Below, piece after piece: positions 1-12,554 of a stretch of 64,000 bases of DNA. How positions within the stretch are numbered: the stretch's first letter is position 1; every line of letters starts with the position of its first letter. Source of the DNA: Planococcus citri (lineage: Eukaryota > Arthropoda > Insecta > Hemiptera > Pseudococcidae); the NCBI RefSeq assembly GCF_950023065.1, contig NC_088677.1, positions 26,371,230 to 26,435,229 of the forward strand, read 5' to 3'. The translations under genes were made by a program, and so were the position numbers. Below the pieces are notes generated by a model that saw only the letters and a program-made list of their open reading frames with translations, had not been told where the DNA came from and made no database searches.

Positions 1-426
1 CGATGGTTTACTAGTAGGTTGGCAGAAGGCAGCCGAGATGTTATTTCTTTCTTTTCGCGAGCAAACAAAAAAAAACTTTTTAATTTAATAATTTACAAAT
101 AACCCGAAGGCACAATTTAATAAGTTTACGAGATGATATTTGTTAAGTGAAATGTTACGCATTATGAGATGGTGAATTTGAATAGGTACCTACGTATTCG
201 TGGGGTAGACTACATAAATTCGCCGTTCGTGTATAATCGGATTACGTTTTCCACAAACCTTTATACGTATTTTTATTTTAATTAATGTATAGCAATTAGA
301 GAGAAAATTTTTAACATGGACCAACTCGGTACAATGGCAGAAAGAAATTCGCCAATGCAGCACATGGTACTGGGTGTTTCGTAACGTAAACGAATTCAAA
401 TTACGAAGGGTTCACTAAACATCTTC
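1..426. other. Noncoding sequence, no gene recognised
   Basis: AT-rich sequence with A-runs. No reading frame with recognisable protein character and no clear repeat boundary is visible. Confidence 0.5.
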
Positions 427-905
427 GGCTTGGATTTGAACGGGAACGCGATTTTCGTTAAAACCGTAGTCTGAAACCCCCATAATCGAAATTTTTGCTG
501 CCTAGATTGATTTTTCGATTTTGACCAATTATTGAAAATCCATAGGTAATTGACCATTTTCGACGATCTATGCTTAAAAATATGATTGATTATTCATCCA
601 ATAAAAATTATGAAAATTTGTCCTAAAACTAATATCAACTCCTCGAAACCAAATTACACCATTTTAGAGCAATTCTACAGTTCATTTTTCAGTTGAAATT
701 CTCCTGGAAGGCGCAAAAATTAATTTTGAAAGCTAAAAATCGGGTATTGGCTTATTTTCGGCCTTTTTAATGAGTTTATTCACATTTGAAACCGATTTTC
801 AGGCGGATACCCCTTCCCTCTAATCCGAATTTCACCATGTATAGCCATTCTTGAGCCTCCAGGGCTATTTTAAATGTCTATAAAATCCTTGAAATTTCTC
901 CAGGG
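427..905 (+). repeat. Copy of dispersed foldback-type repeat family (half unit)
   Basis: The order of blocks (GATTTGAACGGGA, a GTAGTCTGAAACCCCC block, CCAAATTACACCATTT, an AGGCGCAAAAATTAA block, then GAGTTTATTCACATTTGA) matches one arm of the palindrome at 59113-60147. Further copies lie near 16925, 19640, 33310 and 60610. It is well diverged and has no coding content. The class of element is unknown. Confidence 0.6.
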
Positions 906-1037
906 AACATGTGGAAATTAATTGGGATAGCTAAAAATCGAATTGTGGCTTATTCGTTATTCCTGACCTGTTTAAAGAGTTTACTTCATCGGTGTTTTGG
1001 CCAGAATAAGAGGAGAAATCTTCAAAAAAAAAAAAAA

Positions 1038-1286
1038 CTAGACAAACTCAAACTCAAAGAAATTCTTTGTGGTAGCGACATTCAGCCGATTATCGAAGAC
1101 GCCAGCCCACAGGAGATTGAAGCCTATACAGAAGAAATCACCGAGTTCCTGCAGACAGCTACAAAAGAAGCATCCATCAAGATTAAGGCACCAAATCGAG
1201 CTTGATGGTGGAATCCTGAACTTGAACAGCTGAAGCGTATAGTCAATAAGATAAGCTACAAGATAAGAAGATCCACGGACAACTAG
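1038..1286 (+). pseudogene. LINE fragment, endonuclease-RT linker region
   Basis: The + frame here reads through KLDKLKLKEILCGSD, then EITEFLQTATKEASIKIK, then an in-frame TGA at 1203-1205, and then WWNPELEQLKRIVNKI before a stop at 1284. A double-Trp 'WW..EL..L' block after a short helical stretch is typical of the linker between the endonuclease and reverse transcriptase of Jockey-, R1- or RTE-like LINEs. Nothing of the endonuclease core is visible upstream. The internal stop and the flanking foreign repeat show that it is a dead fragment. It may derive from the same kind of LINE as the RT piece at 2195-2500, but the stretch between them is not LINE-like. Confidence 0.6.
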
Positions 1287-1289
1287 AAA

Positions 1290-2190
1290 AATAGCCAAAA
1301 ACACATCTATTTTTTTGTTTGCATTTCAAAATATCTTCCCGGTTCCAGAAACGATATCTTTTAACGTTTTGGCATAATTAATACAAAATTTTTGAGAGAA
1401 AAAGATTTTTAAAACACAAATTTTCCATGAAATAAGCGATTTGCAAACATTCAACCACTCAGCAGAACTCTAAAAGTTGCCTTAGATTTTAATAATTTAA
1501 TGGCAATGGAAATGGCAATGACGTAAATTTACACATAATTTCAAATACAAGTACTATCTTCCACAAGTAAACCATTTTTTTGGGGAGGAGGGTGGGTGGG
1601 TAGGAGCTGGACTGAAAAAAAACACGCTTTGAGAACTATGCATATCTTCCCTCTAGAAGCACCTTCAGAACCAAAAATTTTTTTGAATGATTTTCAACTC
1701 AAAATTAATGGTTTCCTCCGAATTTGTCCAAGCTCCAAGATATTTTTTTCGCGATGTGTAATTTCAATTTTTGAAGGCTTCAGACTACGCTCTTTTTGAA
1801 CATTGATTTGTTACAAAGATACAAAAGCAAAGCGTCTATCGTCTTATAGGACAACATCTAAACGTAGGATTTTTGGCGGGAAATTTTTTCATATTTCAGT
1901 CTGGGTAGAGGTAGGGTGCTTTAAAGTTCATTTATGCATTTTCCTAGAAAACTGGAAAATTTTTTAAAATTCAAATTTCTGAAAGAAAGGGAATACTTAG
2001 GTAAATGGAAAATTTCAAGTTTGACTGAAAAAAAAACGGAAAAACTCAGCAATTTTGACAAAAAAGCAGGATTTTCTGAAAATTTTGGTAGAAAAGCTGG
2101 ACTTTAATCAAGAATTTTTTTCAAATGTTTCAATTTTGGAGGGTGGAGTCGGAGCAACACTTTTATTCAAGTCAAAATTTTTTTATTCCC
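1290..2190. other. Noncoding spacer with low-complexity A/T tracts
   Basis: No gene is seen. At 2040-2110 the phrase pattern 'GACAAAAAAGCAGGATTTT..AATTTTGGT' resembles the minisatellites at 4130-4450 and 36310-36800. Confidence 0.4.
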
Positions 2191-2194
2191 ACTT

Positions 2195-2500
2195 TCAAAA
2201 AAGGAGACTGAATACGACCCAGGAAACTACTGTGGAATAATCCTACTAAATGCTGCTTACAAAATACTTGCAAAGGTGCTAGTGAGAAGAATTGAGAGCC
2301 ATGCAGAGCCAATAATATTGGAATGCCAATAAAATGGATTTCAGAAGGGAAAATCGTGCATAGATGGAGTATTTGCAACGGAGCTGCTGATGGAGAAGAG
2401 ACGAGAGTATAACCTAGAAACCCACATGTGCTTCGTTGATCTAGAGAAGGCGTACGATCAAGTACAAAGGAAGAAGTTGTTCAAAGTGAATGAACAATAG
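2195..2500 (+). pseudogene. LINE reverse transcriptase fragment
   Basis: One + frame (in register with the AAC codon at 2225) encodes DPGNYCGIILLNAAYKILAK, then RRIESHAEPIILECQ, a TAA, NGFQKGKSCIDGVFATELL, and CFVDLEKAYDQVQRKKLF. These are the N-terminal blocks of non-LTR reverse transcriptases: 'NYRGISLLN.AYKIL', 'Q.GFR.GRS..D' and the first catalytic aspartate in 'F.D..KAYD'. The TAA falls where an aromatic residue normally sits, and the frame ends at TAG 2498-2500, before the Y/F-A-D-D block. It is therefore a truncated dead copy. The family is probably RTE- or Jockey-like; this fragment cannot separate them. Confidence 0.85.
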
Positions 2501-2989
2501 TACGCTTAAGGCTATTCTCTACCCCCTGTTATCAGTAGCGATTTTTGATGAAAGCTACAAACTTTGGTCAGGGATTGTGCAAAAACTATTGGACGGATTT
2601 TCATGGGATTTGGTTTACTTTACTCGGAAAACATTCAAAAGCGAGAGTATGTCGAGATATTTTTGATTTATGTCATTTTGTGGCTGTCATTGGGAATTGA
2701 CTGGAGGTACTATTGATGCTCAGATCTCTGTTGGAAAAGCTGAACTAAAAAATATGGCTACATACCACTTTCAATGATAAAGTTAAAAGTACTCGTATTA
2801 GCATTGGTGAAAAAAAAAAATTGAAAGAATTTTGAAAATTCACGGAGAAATCTCTGCCCAAAGTTCTGATGGAAGCGGGTCGTGGGACATACTCGTAAGT
2901 AGGTACGACTAATAGTCCAGTCATCATAGCAAAATTGTTGGTCGAACCTCGAAAAAATTGGGGGCAAGCTGAATTTCACATTATTTGTT

Positions 2990-3430
2990 CAGATTGGTCT
3001 CTAAAACAACCCATAAAAAGTTGCACCCCCCCCAACTTGCCGGCTACCCCCGCATGAGGTCATTAACCTTTGCTGATACAGGTTTTTCGGCTGTATCGCC
3101 AAAATGAAGGGTCCGAGAGGAAAAATGTTCGAACTAAAATTGTTCTACGCTAAATTTCCTCAGCATATGGCGATTTCACCCTTACTGAGGAGGGGGTAAA
3201 GTTGTCAATTTTATGAAAATTGTTTTAAAAAATGAAAATCGGCAATTTAAAACGTGAACTCGATTCACGGTAGACTCAAAAATATTTTGATCAAAGTTGC
3301 ACACTGCAACTTTTTTGCTACCCCTGCAAAAGGTTATTAACCTTTGTCAATCTACGTTTTTCGGCTATATCGCCGAAATGAAGGGTCGGAGGGAAAAAAG
3401 TGATTGAACTAAAATTATTCTACGTCAAAT
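2990..3430. repeat. Diverged direct duplication of about 275 bp
   Basis: Two successive copies share the blocks GGCTACCCC(C/T)GC, GGTTATTAACCTTTG (one base different), TTTTTCGGCT(G/A)TATCGCC and AAATGAAGGGTC. The first copy starts near 3040 and the second near 3318. No coding capacity is seen. A C-run sits just before the first copy. Confidence 0.6.
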
Positions 3431-4010
3431 TTCCTATAAGCATGACCAGTTCAGTTGAAATATATTTTTCGATTTTTGGTGAATTTTTGAAAATCCGATT
3501 TAGGCCAAAAATGAGAAAAAAAATCAAAATTTTACCAAATTGAGTTATAAAGCTGAAATTTGGGACATGCCTTATTTTCGACCTGCCAAATCGATTGGAA
3601 ACAAGTTCAAACCGTTTTGAGCAGTTCTGGAGCCTCCAGAACATTTTTGAAACTTGAAATTTCTACAAAATTTCATCAAATGAAGTTGGAATACGGAAAT
3701 TTTTGCTGTAATCCAATTTAAACACGCTATTAAGTCAACTGCTGGTGGGTTTGAGTCATTTTGTTGCCATCAGCGACTTTTTGAAAATTCTTGGAGCCTC
3801 CAGTAGATTTTTAAAACTTTAAATTTCCATAAAATTTCATTAAAAACAGTTAGAAAGCTAAAATTTATTCTGTAAACTAATTTCAATATGCTAGGGAGTC
3901 GACTGCAAGTAGATTTCAAGTCGTTTTGGAGCCTTCAGCGAGTTTTTATAAATTACGGGATCCTTCAGTAAATTTTTGAAACGTGTAATTTCTGCAAAAT
4001 TTCATAAAAA
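3430..4010. repeat. Diverged dispersed repeat with internal duplication
   Basis: The phrases 'GGAGCCTCCAG', 'AAATTTCTACAAAATTTCAT' and 'AAGCTGAAATTT' recur two to three times in tandem. They resemble parts of the foldback family seen at 59113-61870 and the block at 60256-60600. No gene is visible. Confidence 0.45.
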
Positions 4011-4129
4011 GGAATAGATTTTGTGGCGTTTTTTAAAAAACAGAAGTTTCTAAAAATCTGCTGTTCAATGATGATGATGATGACGATGATGATGATAAGA
4101 AAATCTGAGAGAAAAATCGAGCAGAACAT

Positions 4130-4450
4130 GTTTGAAAAGGGACTTTAATTTTTTGTAATTTTGATAAAAAGAAAAACTTTTTTGAAATTTTTGCAAAAAA
4201 AAACAGATTTATTACAATTTTGGTAAAAAACCAGGACTTTTTGTGATTTTGCTTGTAATTTGGCAAAAAAGGAAGAAGTTTTTTAATTTTTGACCAAGAG
4301 CAAGATTTTTTACAATTTTGTCCAAAAACAAGACTGTTTTGTAATTTTACCAAAATGCAAGATTTTTTGGAAATTTTGACAAAAAGAAAAATATTTACAA
4401 TACCTACTTATTGGCAAAAAATACGATTTTTTGCAATTTAGAATTAAAAA
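4130..4450. repeat. AT-rich minisatellite, unit about 30 bp
   Basis: Imperfect tandem units of the form TTTTGCAATTTTGACCAAAAA, each with an AGCAAGATTTTT block. A (GAT)n tract lies just upstream at about 4066-4096. A related array occurs at 36310-36800. The open frames across it are artefacts of the repeat. Confidence 0.65.
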
Positions 4451-7400
4451 AGGCGCGGAACGGGTTGGAAACAACCCGATGGTGTTAATAGAAATGCATA
4501 CCCAGTACGCCGTAAATACAGCACATTATATTATTTTAATAATGGTAAACCGAGTACGTAATTCTTTCAATCGTATTTGTCTGTAAAACCTCTTCAATTT
4601 TTAGAATCGTCAAACCAGTCAAATTTCACACATACACAGTTCAAATTACGCCATCTTCAGGCATGCAAATCATCTTTCAGAATCATCAACGCAACACCCA
4701 GCACGAGAACGGCGATAATTTCGCTCAACCACCCCTCTTCCTTCCCCACTCAACTCAATTCGACAAAGAAAAAAATTCGTTGTAAATTATCCGGCGTAAA
4801 AAAGTAATTTTTCTCATTTTCCGATCATTCTCCGGCGTCTACTTTTTTCCGGAAAATTAATCTCGAATGGCTCTATCTCTGCCTAAAACGAAACGGAGTG
4901 AACGAACTTGCGCTTTACCCGCGTTTGGTTTTTTTTCTTCCCATGAATCCCGAATAACGCCAACTCGAATGTCGAAAATCCCCGCGAATTATAAAACTTT
5001 TCTTTCCAAATGAGTAATAATTATGCGCTCGAAAGAAAATGTTAATTTCCGTTTTTAAAATTGCCGGTCATTTGGGCGCGGGTTTTTCATTGTTTACATA
5101 AGGACCTCAATTAAGAGATGCTGTTTCCCTTCATCTCGCTGCACTCTATTCTCTCCGTTTTGCTAAAAACATACCCACTGCCTTTTTTTTCTGCTCATCT
5201 TCTATACGGATTGAGTTCGTCGTTTGGGTAATTTGATGGTAGGATGCGGGGGAGAAGGGTGCGATTGAAAAAACATCGGGACGGAGATTTTTTTCCTCGC
5301 TGCCGAACTCGAGTGATATTTGATTGTTGCGTTTGTGAGAAATTATTTTTTGTCTTTCGTGGAATTTTTTCTGACGGGTTCAACACGTGAGTAAGCGCAG
5401 CAAACAAAAAACGAAACAAAAAAAAGAAAAGGAATAAAAAATTCTACTCAAATTTTTAAAAAATTTACACCATTATTTGGTTTATTTTTAATTTTTTAAT
5501 TTTCAAAATCGAAACAAGTACTACGTAGTTCCTTTACCTAGTCAAATTAGTATGAAAAATTCCACAACACAAAGAGGTTTTTACTCGTAAAATTATTTAA
5601 TCAACTTTACGACATTTTATTGACCTACAGGTAAATCTGCTCTTGTGAAATTCAAAGATAAAAATAGATTCAAACTGTAATAGCCGAAATAACGAAAATA
5701 GAAAAAACTAAAAATAGCCTGAAAATTTATGGCGATAAACTATATCGATCTTGTTGGTCCATCTTTGTTCTATTTCCATTTTTATTTCCTTTCGTCAAAC
5801 AAAACCACGACCATAAATAAATTCCTTTTCACACAATTAAAAGTGGCAATAAAAGAAAAAAATCCATCCTGGCAAAGGGGTAAAACTAACCCCTACTTCC
5901 GCGTCTCGTTAAACTCACCAAATCATCAGGTGGCCACCATGGCCAGACCTACGATATTCTCTTGACCAAAAGATGTGTAAAAATCACCCACGCTCCGCTC
6001 CTTTTTTTTCTCACTTTCATTTCGTGTAAAATTTGATTGCTAATTCAAACTGTTTATAGAGCCATTTTACGGCTACGCGTGAATATAATACATCAACTTT
6101 ACACTGTTGTTATTAATCTAAAGTTGTGAACTTGTCAAGACGATGAAATTTGCGAAAACAAATTAATTTACAGCCTCAGTCTTGTTTCGTTATTCAAAAG
6201 ATGACTCGTCGGATTACGCTACGCTATATGTAGGCTTGAGAGTAGGTCTATAGGTATTCGTAAGAGTGGGATGTTAGCTCAATGTAACATCGTTTATATG
6301 AGATTCGAAATTATCAAATGCACAGGTATCGAGGTTTGAAGATGGAAAAAGAGGAGGAACAAAAGATTAATCGAGCAGTTGAGTAAAAATGTATACTTAC
6401 CTAACTCTTTTGTAATGTTACATGTTTTAATTTTTCTAGTATTTCGAAGCTCAATTTCGACACGAGCAATCTACTGCATGAGTAAAAAAAAAATGCATTT
6501 TGGAAATCATTTTTTTGAAAAATTTTGACTGAAAAAAATTATCCAAAAAAGCAGGGCTTCTATTGTCTTACAAGCACGGCTCGTCCTCAATTTTTTCCAA
6601 AAAAAGGTAATTTTGATGACCGAAGAAATAAGAAAAGGTAACTAAAAAGTTTACGAAACGTGAGAGAACAAATGAGATGCCCCCCCCCCCAAACAAGCCA
6701 AAATGAAAGAAGTTAAAATCAACGGACGAAAGAACATTTTCGCAACTGGAGACATAGTTTAACCTTCCACTTCTGAAATAATCGAAGTGGAAAAATTCTA
6801 CGTAAAAATAGAGAAATATTAAAAATCCGATCGAAAACACATCCATAAACAACTCCTGAAAATAGTGTGTTTTCCCCCTATTAAAAGGAAAACTGTAAAC
6901 GAGGACTAAATTAGAGGAACTGTAATTAATCTAATCTATTAAATAAATAAGGGGGCGATAATTAAAAGAGCAATCTTTTAACATCTGTCGTCTAATTATC
7001 CAATTATGGAATCCAACTAGAATTATAGTAATTACCATCATTTAATCGTTTACATTTAGTATTAGGAAAGTTTTACGAGATGACAGATATGAATTTTTAC
7101 ATCAGAGGTAAAAGGTACATAGGTACGAGTACTTAGAAAGTACTTCCATCTGCATAGTGCATTCCTTTAGTTGAGACTGTATTCTGAAGAAAATCGTTCC
7201 TTGTTTTTTGTTTTGGCCAGAAGGAAAGTGAGAAGGGGAGAAATAATAATTGTAATTGAAGTCTGCTTTTGATTATTACACGATCTTTCAGATCTATTAC
7301 GTTGGGAATTTATCTTTCCATTTTATTTTGGGTGGGTTTTACATAGTTCGGAGTTATTTTTGTTAATGGCCAAGTCTCTGGTTCGTAGTATGTACAACAC

Positions 7401-8700
7401 AGGTTTGATACAAAAGTTGAAAGTTTCACTTTTTATAGTGAGTTTTCAAACGAAAAAATCAAAACTGTTCAACAAAAATTTGCTTGAATTTTATATGACC
7501 CTATTAGGAACAATTATTCTACATACTTTCAATATCATTGATGAATGTCCTCAAAATTCAAACTCATCTCAAAATATTTTAAAGAGGCAAAGGGGCGTCG
7601 GGAAGGTAGGGATTAATATGTACATTGCATATTTGTTATTTCGAATGTATCAAAATAAAAACTGACTAGGTAAATAAAAGCACAAAATACAAATCGTGCC
7701 AACAAAAGAACACATCTTGATTGTATATTTCCTTCGAACATCATATCATAAAAAGATAAAAGTACTCGGGTTGACACATTTTTCTTCTCGTCAAACCCTA
7801 CCAAGAAGCAAGAGGCGAGAGTCAAAATTTACTAACAATTTTGTTGTGGTGGGGGAGGGGGGGTATTTCCAATGACAAGTAATGTCTATGTACCTACATA
7901 AACAGCATGCAAAGCGTGATTATTCTCGTATGATAGATTTTCCACTTCTACACAACACAACAATGATAAGTACTAAAATAACGGTGAGTAAACTTGGTGA
8001 TAATGTTACGTTGTCGGCGGCGTCAGTAGAAGTACACAGATACACTATGTATAAGATAAAACAACACACCTGTTTTTTCATTTTTCATCTATAAAACCTT
8101 TATAAGGTTTCAATTTTAAAGGGAAACGTGCGATGGAAAACTTCTATGAGACTGAGAGATCGGTATTAAAAATATGGGGTAATCCGATTCATACATACAA
8201 CATGATGGAAAAATTGAGGATGATTTCAAGTAGATGGGCAAAGGAAAGTTGCAAAAACGAACAAATCGTGGTGCAATTTCACTTTCATATCTGGGTTAAT
8301 TGTATCTCTCGATAGTTTTATTCGATGATAATGTATGTAGTATGTACATATCGCATAACGATTTACATGCAGTGTTTAAGCGTGGAAAAGGGAAATAATA
8401 GGATAATGTAGCATTTTCCATTCCACGCGAGAAAGTTATTGTGCGGTATTTTCCAGCTATTATTGTTCTTTTCTGTTCTGGAGTCATCGGAAGATTTAGG
8501 TATAGATATTTCTGAGTTGAAAAGATTCTCAATTTGATTCTGACTCGTTCCTCCTCCTGAATTTTTTCAGGACTCACAAAGGAAAACTTTTCACGTCACA
8601 ATAAAATTGGAACTAAATGGGGACAGTATCGCGGGGCAAGGGCCGGGTTTTAAAAAAATGCATGTACTGCACATTAAGAAGCACTTTTTTTGCATTTGCT
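4450..8700. other. Mostly unique noncoding sequence
   Basis: No exon with convincing protein character and no recognisable transposon ends were found. Short features are a C-run near 6681-6690 and several TAGGTACC-like words. The complexity is higher than in the repeat blocks, so regulatory sequence is possible but not shown. Confidence 0.4.
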
Positions 8701-8724
8701 GGTCTGTTCCCCTTCCGCTCAATT

Positions 8725-9720
8725 TTTGGTGAATCATTCTTGAACGAATTGATCAATTTTTTGAAAAAACCATTCGCCAACGAATCGATCAATTCTTTAA
8801 TTTATGAATCAATTCGTTCGCGAATGATTCACAAAAAATGATTCGATTCGTTCGTAAATGATTCGCCTAAAACTGAGTAAATGAATCGATTCGTTCGCGA
8901 ACGATTCACTTATACAAATCAATTCGTTGCCGAATGATTCATCAAAAATTGAGTAGGTAAATGAATCAATTCGTTCGCGAACGAGTAACTTATACGAATC
9001 GATTCGTTCGCAAATGATTCATAAAAAATTGAGTTGATGAATCGATTCGTTCGCGAACGAATCACTTATACGAATCGATTCGTTCGTAAATGATTCACCA
9101 AAAATTGAGTAAGTGAATCGATTCGTTCGCGAACGAGTCACTTATACGAACCAATTTGTTTGCGAGTGATTCACTAAAAATTATATCCAATTCATTCGTG
9201 AATGATTCACCAAAAATTGAGTAAGTGAATCGATTCGTTCGCGAACGAATCACTTATACGAATCAATTCGTTCGCGAACGAGTCACTTATACGAATCAAT
9301 TCGTTCGCGAATGATTCATCAAAAATTGAGTTGATGAATCGATTCGTTCGCGAACGAATCACTTATACGAATCGATTCGTTCATAAATGATTCACCTAAA
9401 ATTGAGTGAATGAATCGATTCGTTCGCGAACGAGTCACTTATACGAACCAATTTGTTTGCGAGTGATTCACTAAAAATTATATCCAATTCCTTCGTGAAT
9501 GATCCACCAAAAATTGAGTAAGTGAATCGATTCGTTCGCGAACGAGCCACTTATACGAATCAATTCGTTCGCGAATGATTCATCAAAAATTGAGTAAATG
9601 AATCGATTCGTTCGCGAACGAGTCACTTGAACGAATCGTTTCGTTCGTGAACGAGTCACTTATACGAATTAATTCGTTCACAAATGATTCAGTAACTATT
9701 GATCAACTCGTTCGCGAATG
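8725..9720. repeat. Tandem satellite, about 76-bp unit with higher-order period
   Basis: About 13 imperfect units. Successive starts of the TGAATCGATTCGTTCGCGAA block at 8882, 8962, 9038 and 9114 give periods of 80, 76 and 76 bp. Each unit holds two half-units built around ATTCGTTCGCGAACGAAT, an 18-bp perfect palindrome, joined by CACTTATACGAAT and ATTCACCAAAAATTGAG. A diagnostic variant (CGAACCAATTTGTTTGCGAG) recurs about 297 bp apart near 9135 and 9432, so there is a higher-order repeat of about four units. The array decays into scattered half-units up to about 10010. Confidence 0.9.
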
Positions 9721-10009
9721 ATTCACCTAGAAATCAATCAGTTTGTTCAATCGCTAATCGGTTGTGTATGATTCGATTTGATTCTATTTGATTCACTTTG
9801 CTAGAAGACAGATCAGTTCCTATACAAAAGTTTCACAAAAACCGAATCAATCGTAAATTAATTGATCCGTTTGCGAATGATTCACTAAGAAATCAATCAA
9901 TTTATTTAATCGTCAATCGTTCGTAAATGATTCGATTCGATTATAAACAGATTAATTGCTGCACAAATGTTTCAAAAAAAATGAATCAATTCGTTCGTAA
10001 AAGATTTTT

Positions 10010-11408
10010 ATTTGAAGAAAAGTCGGTCTTCTCACACTAAATGCGTGAGTGTATTTTTAACCTGTTTTAAAATTTAAAAAAAATATAAAAGTGGTCAAAT
10101 TCGTTGGTCATTTCACTGAATATTGTCTTTGTCTCTAGAAACTGAAATTTCATTATTTCCAAGACGAACAGCTGACTCAATTTGCTGTGCAAAAATTTAA
10201 GTGTGGTTTAAAATGAGAAGATTGACAACTTTTTTCCTCAAAAAAATTTGAGTTAGGTGCCTATCAAATTTCCAGTAGGTAAGGCTTTCAAAATTTTGAT
10301 CTGACACCTAAAAAATCATTCTCGAAATGAATATTCCAAAAAATATGGTTGAACATATAATTTACATACATACCTATAGGGGTATGGTTGTAGTTATGCA
10401 AACAATAAGGCAATACTACGAGTAATCGATTTTTTGCGTAGTAATATTGTTCCATAAATCATTGAAACGCAGGATTTTTATGTCACACATCTGGTCGAAT
10501 CACATTCCGTAACGTAGGTACATTTTACCAATAATTTTTTCAATAACGCACGCGACTCCGGTGACGTTTTGTCGTTGGTACTTAGCATCTATGTAGAAAC
10601 TCCGACTATCTATCTACCTACCTACCTACCTAGACCTACCAACAAATCGAAACGCTATACTGCAGAAAATGGTGAAGTTTAAAAATTATAGTTTACGTAG
10701 GAACGGTGTGCTAAAGTGATTAATATGTTTAACATTTTAAAGGGTCGGCTCTCGGTGGGTTGTTAGCCCGTTATACAGACTTTGGTACTGTACGTGTACC
10801 TGGTATACCGTAAACGTCCCCTAGTGTTTTTCATTCGACTCGTGAATATGGATAAGCTCTTTATGTTTAGTCTTCGTGTACAATGAAGAGCTTTAAAGCA
10901 CCGTGTCTGGTTTTCAAACGAATTTTCACTATTGACTTCGCATTTAATGCGCCCCCGTTTTTTAAACACACTGTTGGTTCCATCATTTTTTTCGCAACTC
11001 GCCAGTGAGCCGATATACTAGTAGCTAACTACTGAACTGTGACGTCAGGTTTTTGGTTTTTTTTCACAGGTGTGTGCGCTTCGAGGGGTAATTAGTCGAA
11101 ATGTATTGGTGGCTATTTGTGCATCATATTGAACTTGTGATTGATAAATTGATATTGGGTAATTTTTTTTAATTTTTTTTTTTTTGGTCGGTTGATGTAG
11201 ACGTTGTGGGTGTTGAAAGCGTGAATAAAAAGTATATCGTTGCAATCGTATGCGACTGTTTTCTTCCCACTTGTGTTTTTATTTCGATGTTGGTATTTTT
11301 CTTTAATTTATCTACGAAATGCTCCTGGCCTCCCATCTAGTAAATAGGCAACTCTTTCGAATCTATGTAAACTTTTTTTCTCTTACTTCGGGCTACGTGG
11401 ATGAAATA
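10010..11408. other. Unique noncoding sequence upstream of gene A
   Basis: No coding exon is recognised. It holds a CTAC/CTAT microsatellite near 10608-10632 and a relatively complex block from 10740 to 11270 that could contain promoter or 5' UTR sequence for the exon at 12555. The transcription start is not identifiable. Confidence 0.35.
11040..11047. promoter_or_regulatory. CRE-like palindrome TGACGTCA
   Basis: An exact full cAMP-response-element octamer about 1.5 kb upstream of the signal-peptide exon of gene A. The match is seen directly. A role as a CREB site is inference, and a chance octamer in 64 kb is possible. Confidence 0.3.
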
Positions 11409-11956
11409 CAGTCAAACCTGGATAAGTGGAATCGCAAGGGAAACGGATTTTTTTCCACTTACATAGGTTTTCCACTAAAGTAGGTTTCACTTATAGAGGT
11501 TGAACAAATTGGAATTCCAGTTACGGAGGTTTTCGTTTCCCTACCACTTCCCCATCTAAACCTATGTTAAAGTCTTATATAAGTGGAATTTTATTCTGAG
11601 TAGCAGGACCTCTGGAACTGAAATGTTGCTTTCGTTTTACCTCTATAAGTGAAATTCCCCTCCTTCTTACCTCTTTAACTGGAACGAATTCCACTTCTGG
11701 AGGTGCTGTTATGATAAATGTTTCAGTTATAGAGGTAAGAAGGAAAAGAATTTCACTTATAGAGGTAAAACGAAAGCAACATTTCAGTTTCAGAAGTCCT
11801 GCTACTCAAAACAAAATTCCACTTACATAGGTTCTGTTTCCATTTAAAGAGGTGACTTTAACATGGGTTTAGATAGGGAAGTGCTAGGGAAACGAATTTT
11901 ATTCCACTTATAGAGGTTTTCCACTTACATGGGTTCCACTTATCCAAGTTTGACTG
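11409..11956. mobile_element. Palindromic MITE, TA-flanked (Tc1/mariner-pogo-like ends)
   Basis: The ends are CAGTCAAACCTGGATAAGTG and its near-perfect inverse, flanked on both sides by TA (11407-11408 and 11957-11958), the target duplication of the Tc1/mariner superfamily. The two halves are inverted copies over most of the 548 bp (centre near 11683), so the element is a long hairpin. The short word CCACTTATAGAGGT and its variants recur many times inside. There is no transposase. CAGT ends and TA duplications fit pogo/Tigger-like MITEs. Confidence 0.85.
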
Positions 11957-12515
11957 TATGTTTATTGTTGAAAATTTCCCCTTAATTGTTTATTTTCAAT
12001 TTTTTGTATGGTACATATTGTCAGGGTATCTAACAGGTAGTGAAAGTAGTGATTTTAAAAATGGGCTGTGAAAGTAGAAAATCGAAGTTTTCAGATTCCC
12101 AAATTTATTAAACTCACCGGTTCATTTCAATTTGAAGAGGAAAATAATTTGAGAGTTGTATATAAGAAAACCCGCCAGTTTTAGAGTATCATGAAAATTG
12201 CTCCTGGCGCAGAAATACTTTTGAAAAATCTAACTCATGGAAACAGATTTATTAATGAAAATTTCAGGTTTTTGGAGAAAATACTAAATTCATGAATGGA
12301 GATGAAAAAATGACTGAACGAGTAGCAAAAAAATTATTTAAAACTTGGATCACAAATTATTTCTTTACAAAATAAAGACTTGAATCACGAATCAGATCAC
12401 GACATTCGATCCGAATGATCATTCATCGAGTCGTCTCCAGAGCTGGTTTTGGGAGGATCTGTGCATGTTACCTTACGTATCAGTTCATTTAATAAATTCA
12501 CAATTTTAATTACTA
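11957..12515. other. Intronic or 5' flanking sequence of gene A
   Basis: No gene or repeat is recognised. It leads into the polypyrimidine tract before the acceptor at 12534-12535. Confidence 0.35.
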
Positions 12516-12541
12516 TTTTAATTTTTTGATTCCAGGTACAG
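12516..12541 (+). promoter_or_regulatory. 3' splice site upstream of gene A coding exon
   Basis: A T-rich tract followed by TTGATTCCAG gives a good acceptor AG at 12534-12535. A second AG lies at 12540-12541. It implies at least one upstream noncoding exon, which was not located. Confidence 0.5.
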
Positions 12542-12554
12542 GTTTCGGCAAACC

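Noticed and set aside
8725..9720. Regular repeat with spacers as a CRISPR array
   Set aside because: Eukaryotic context; the 'spacers' are themselves repeated and there are no cas genes. It is a satellite.
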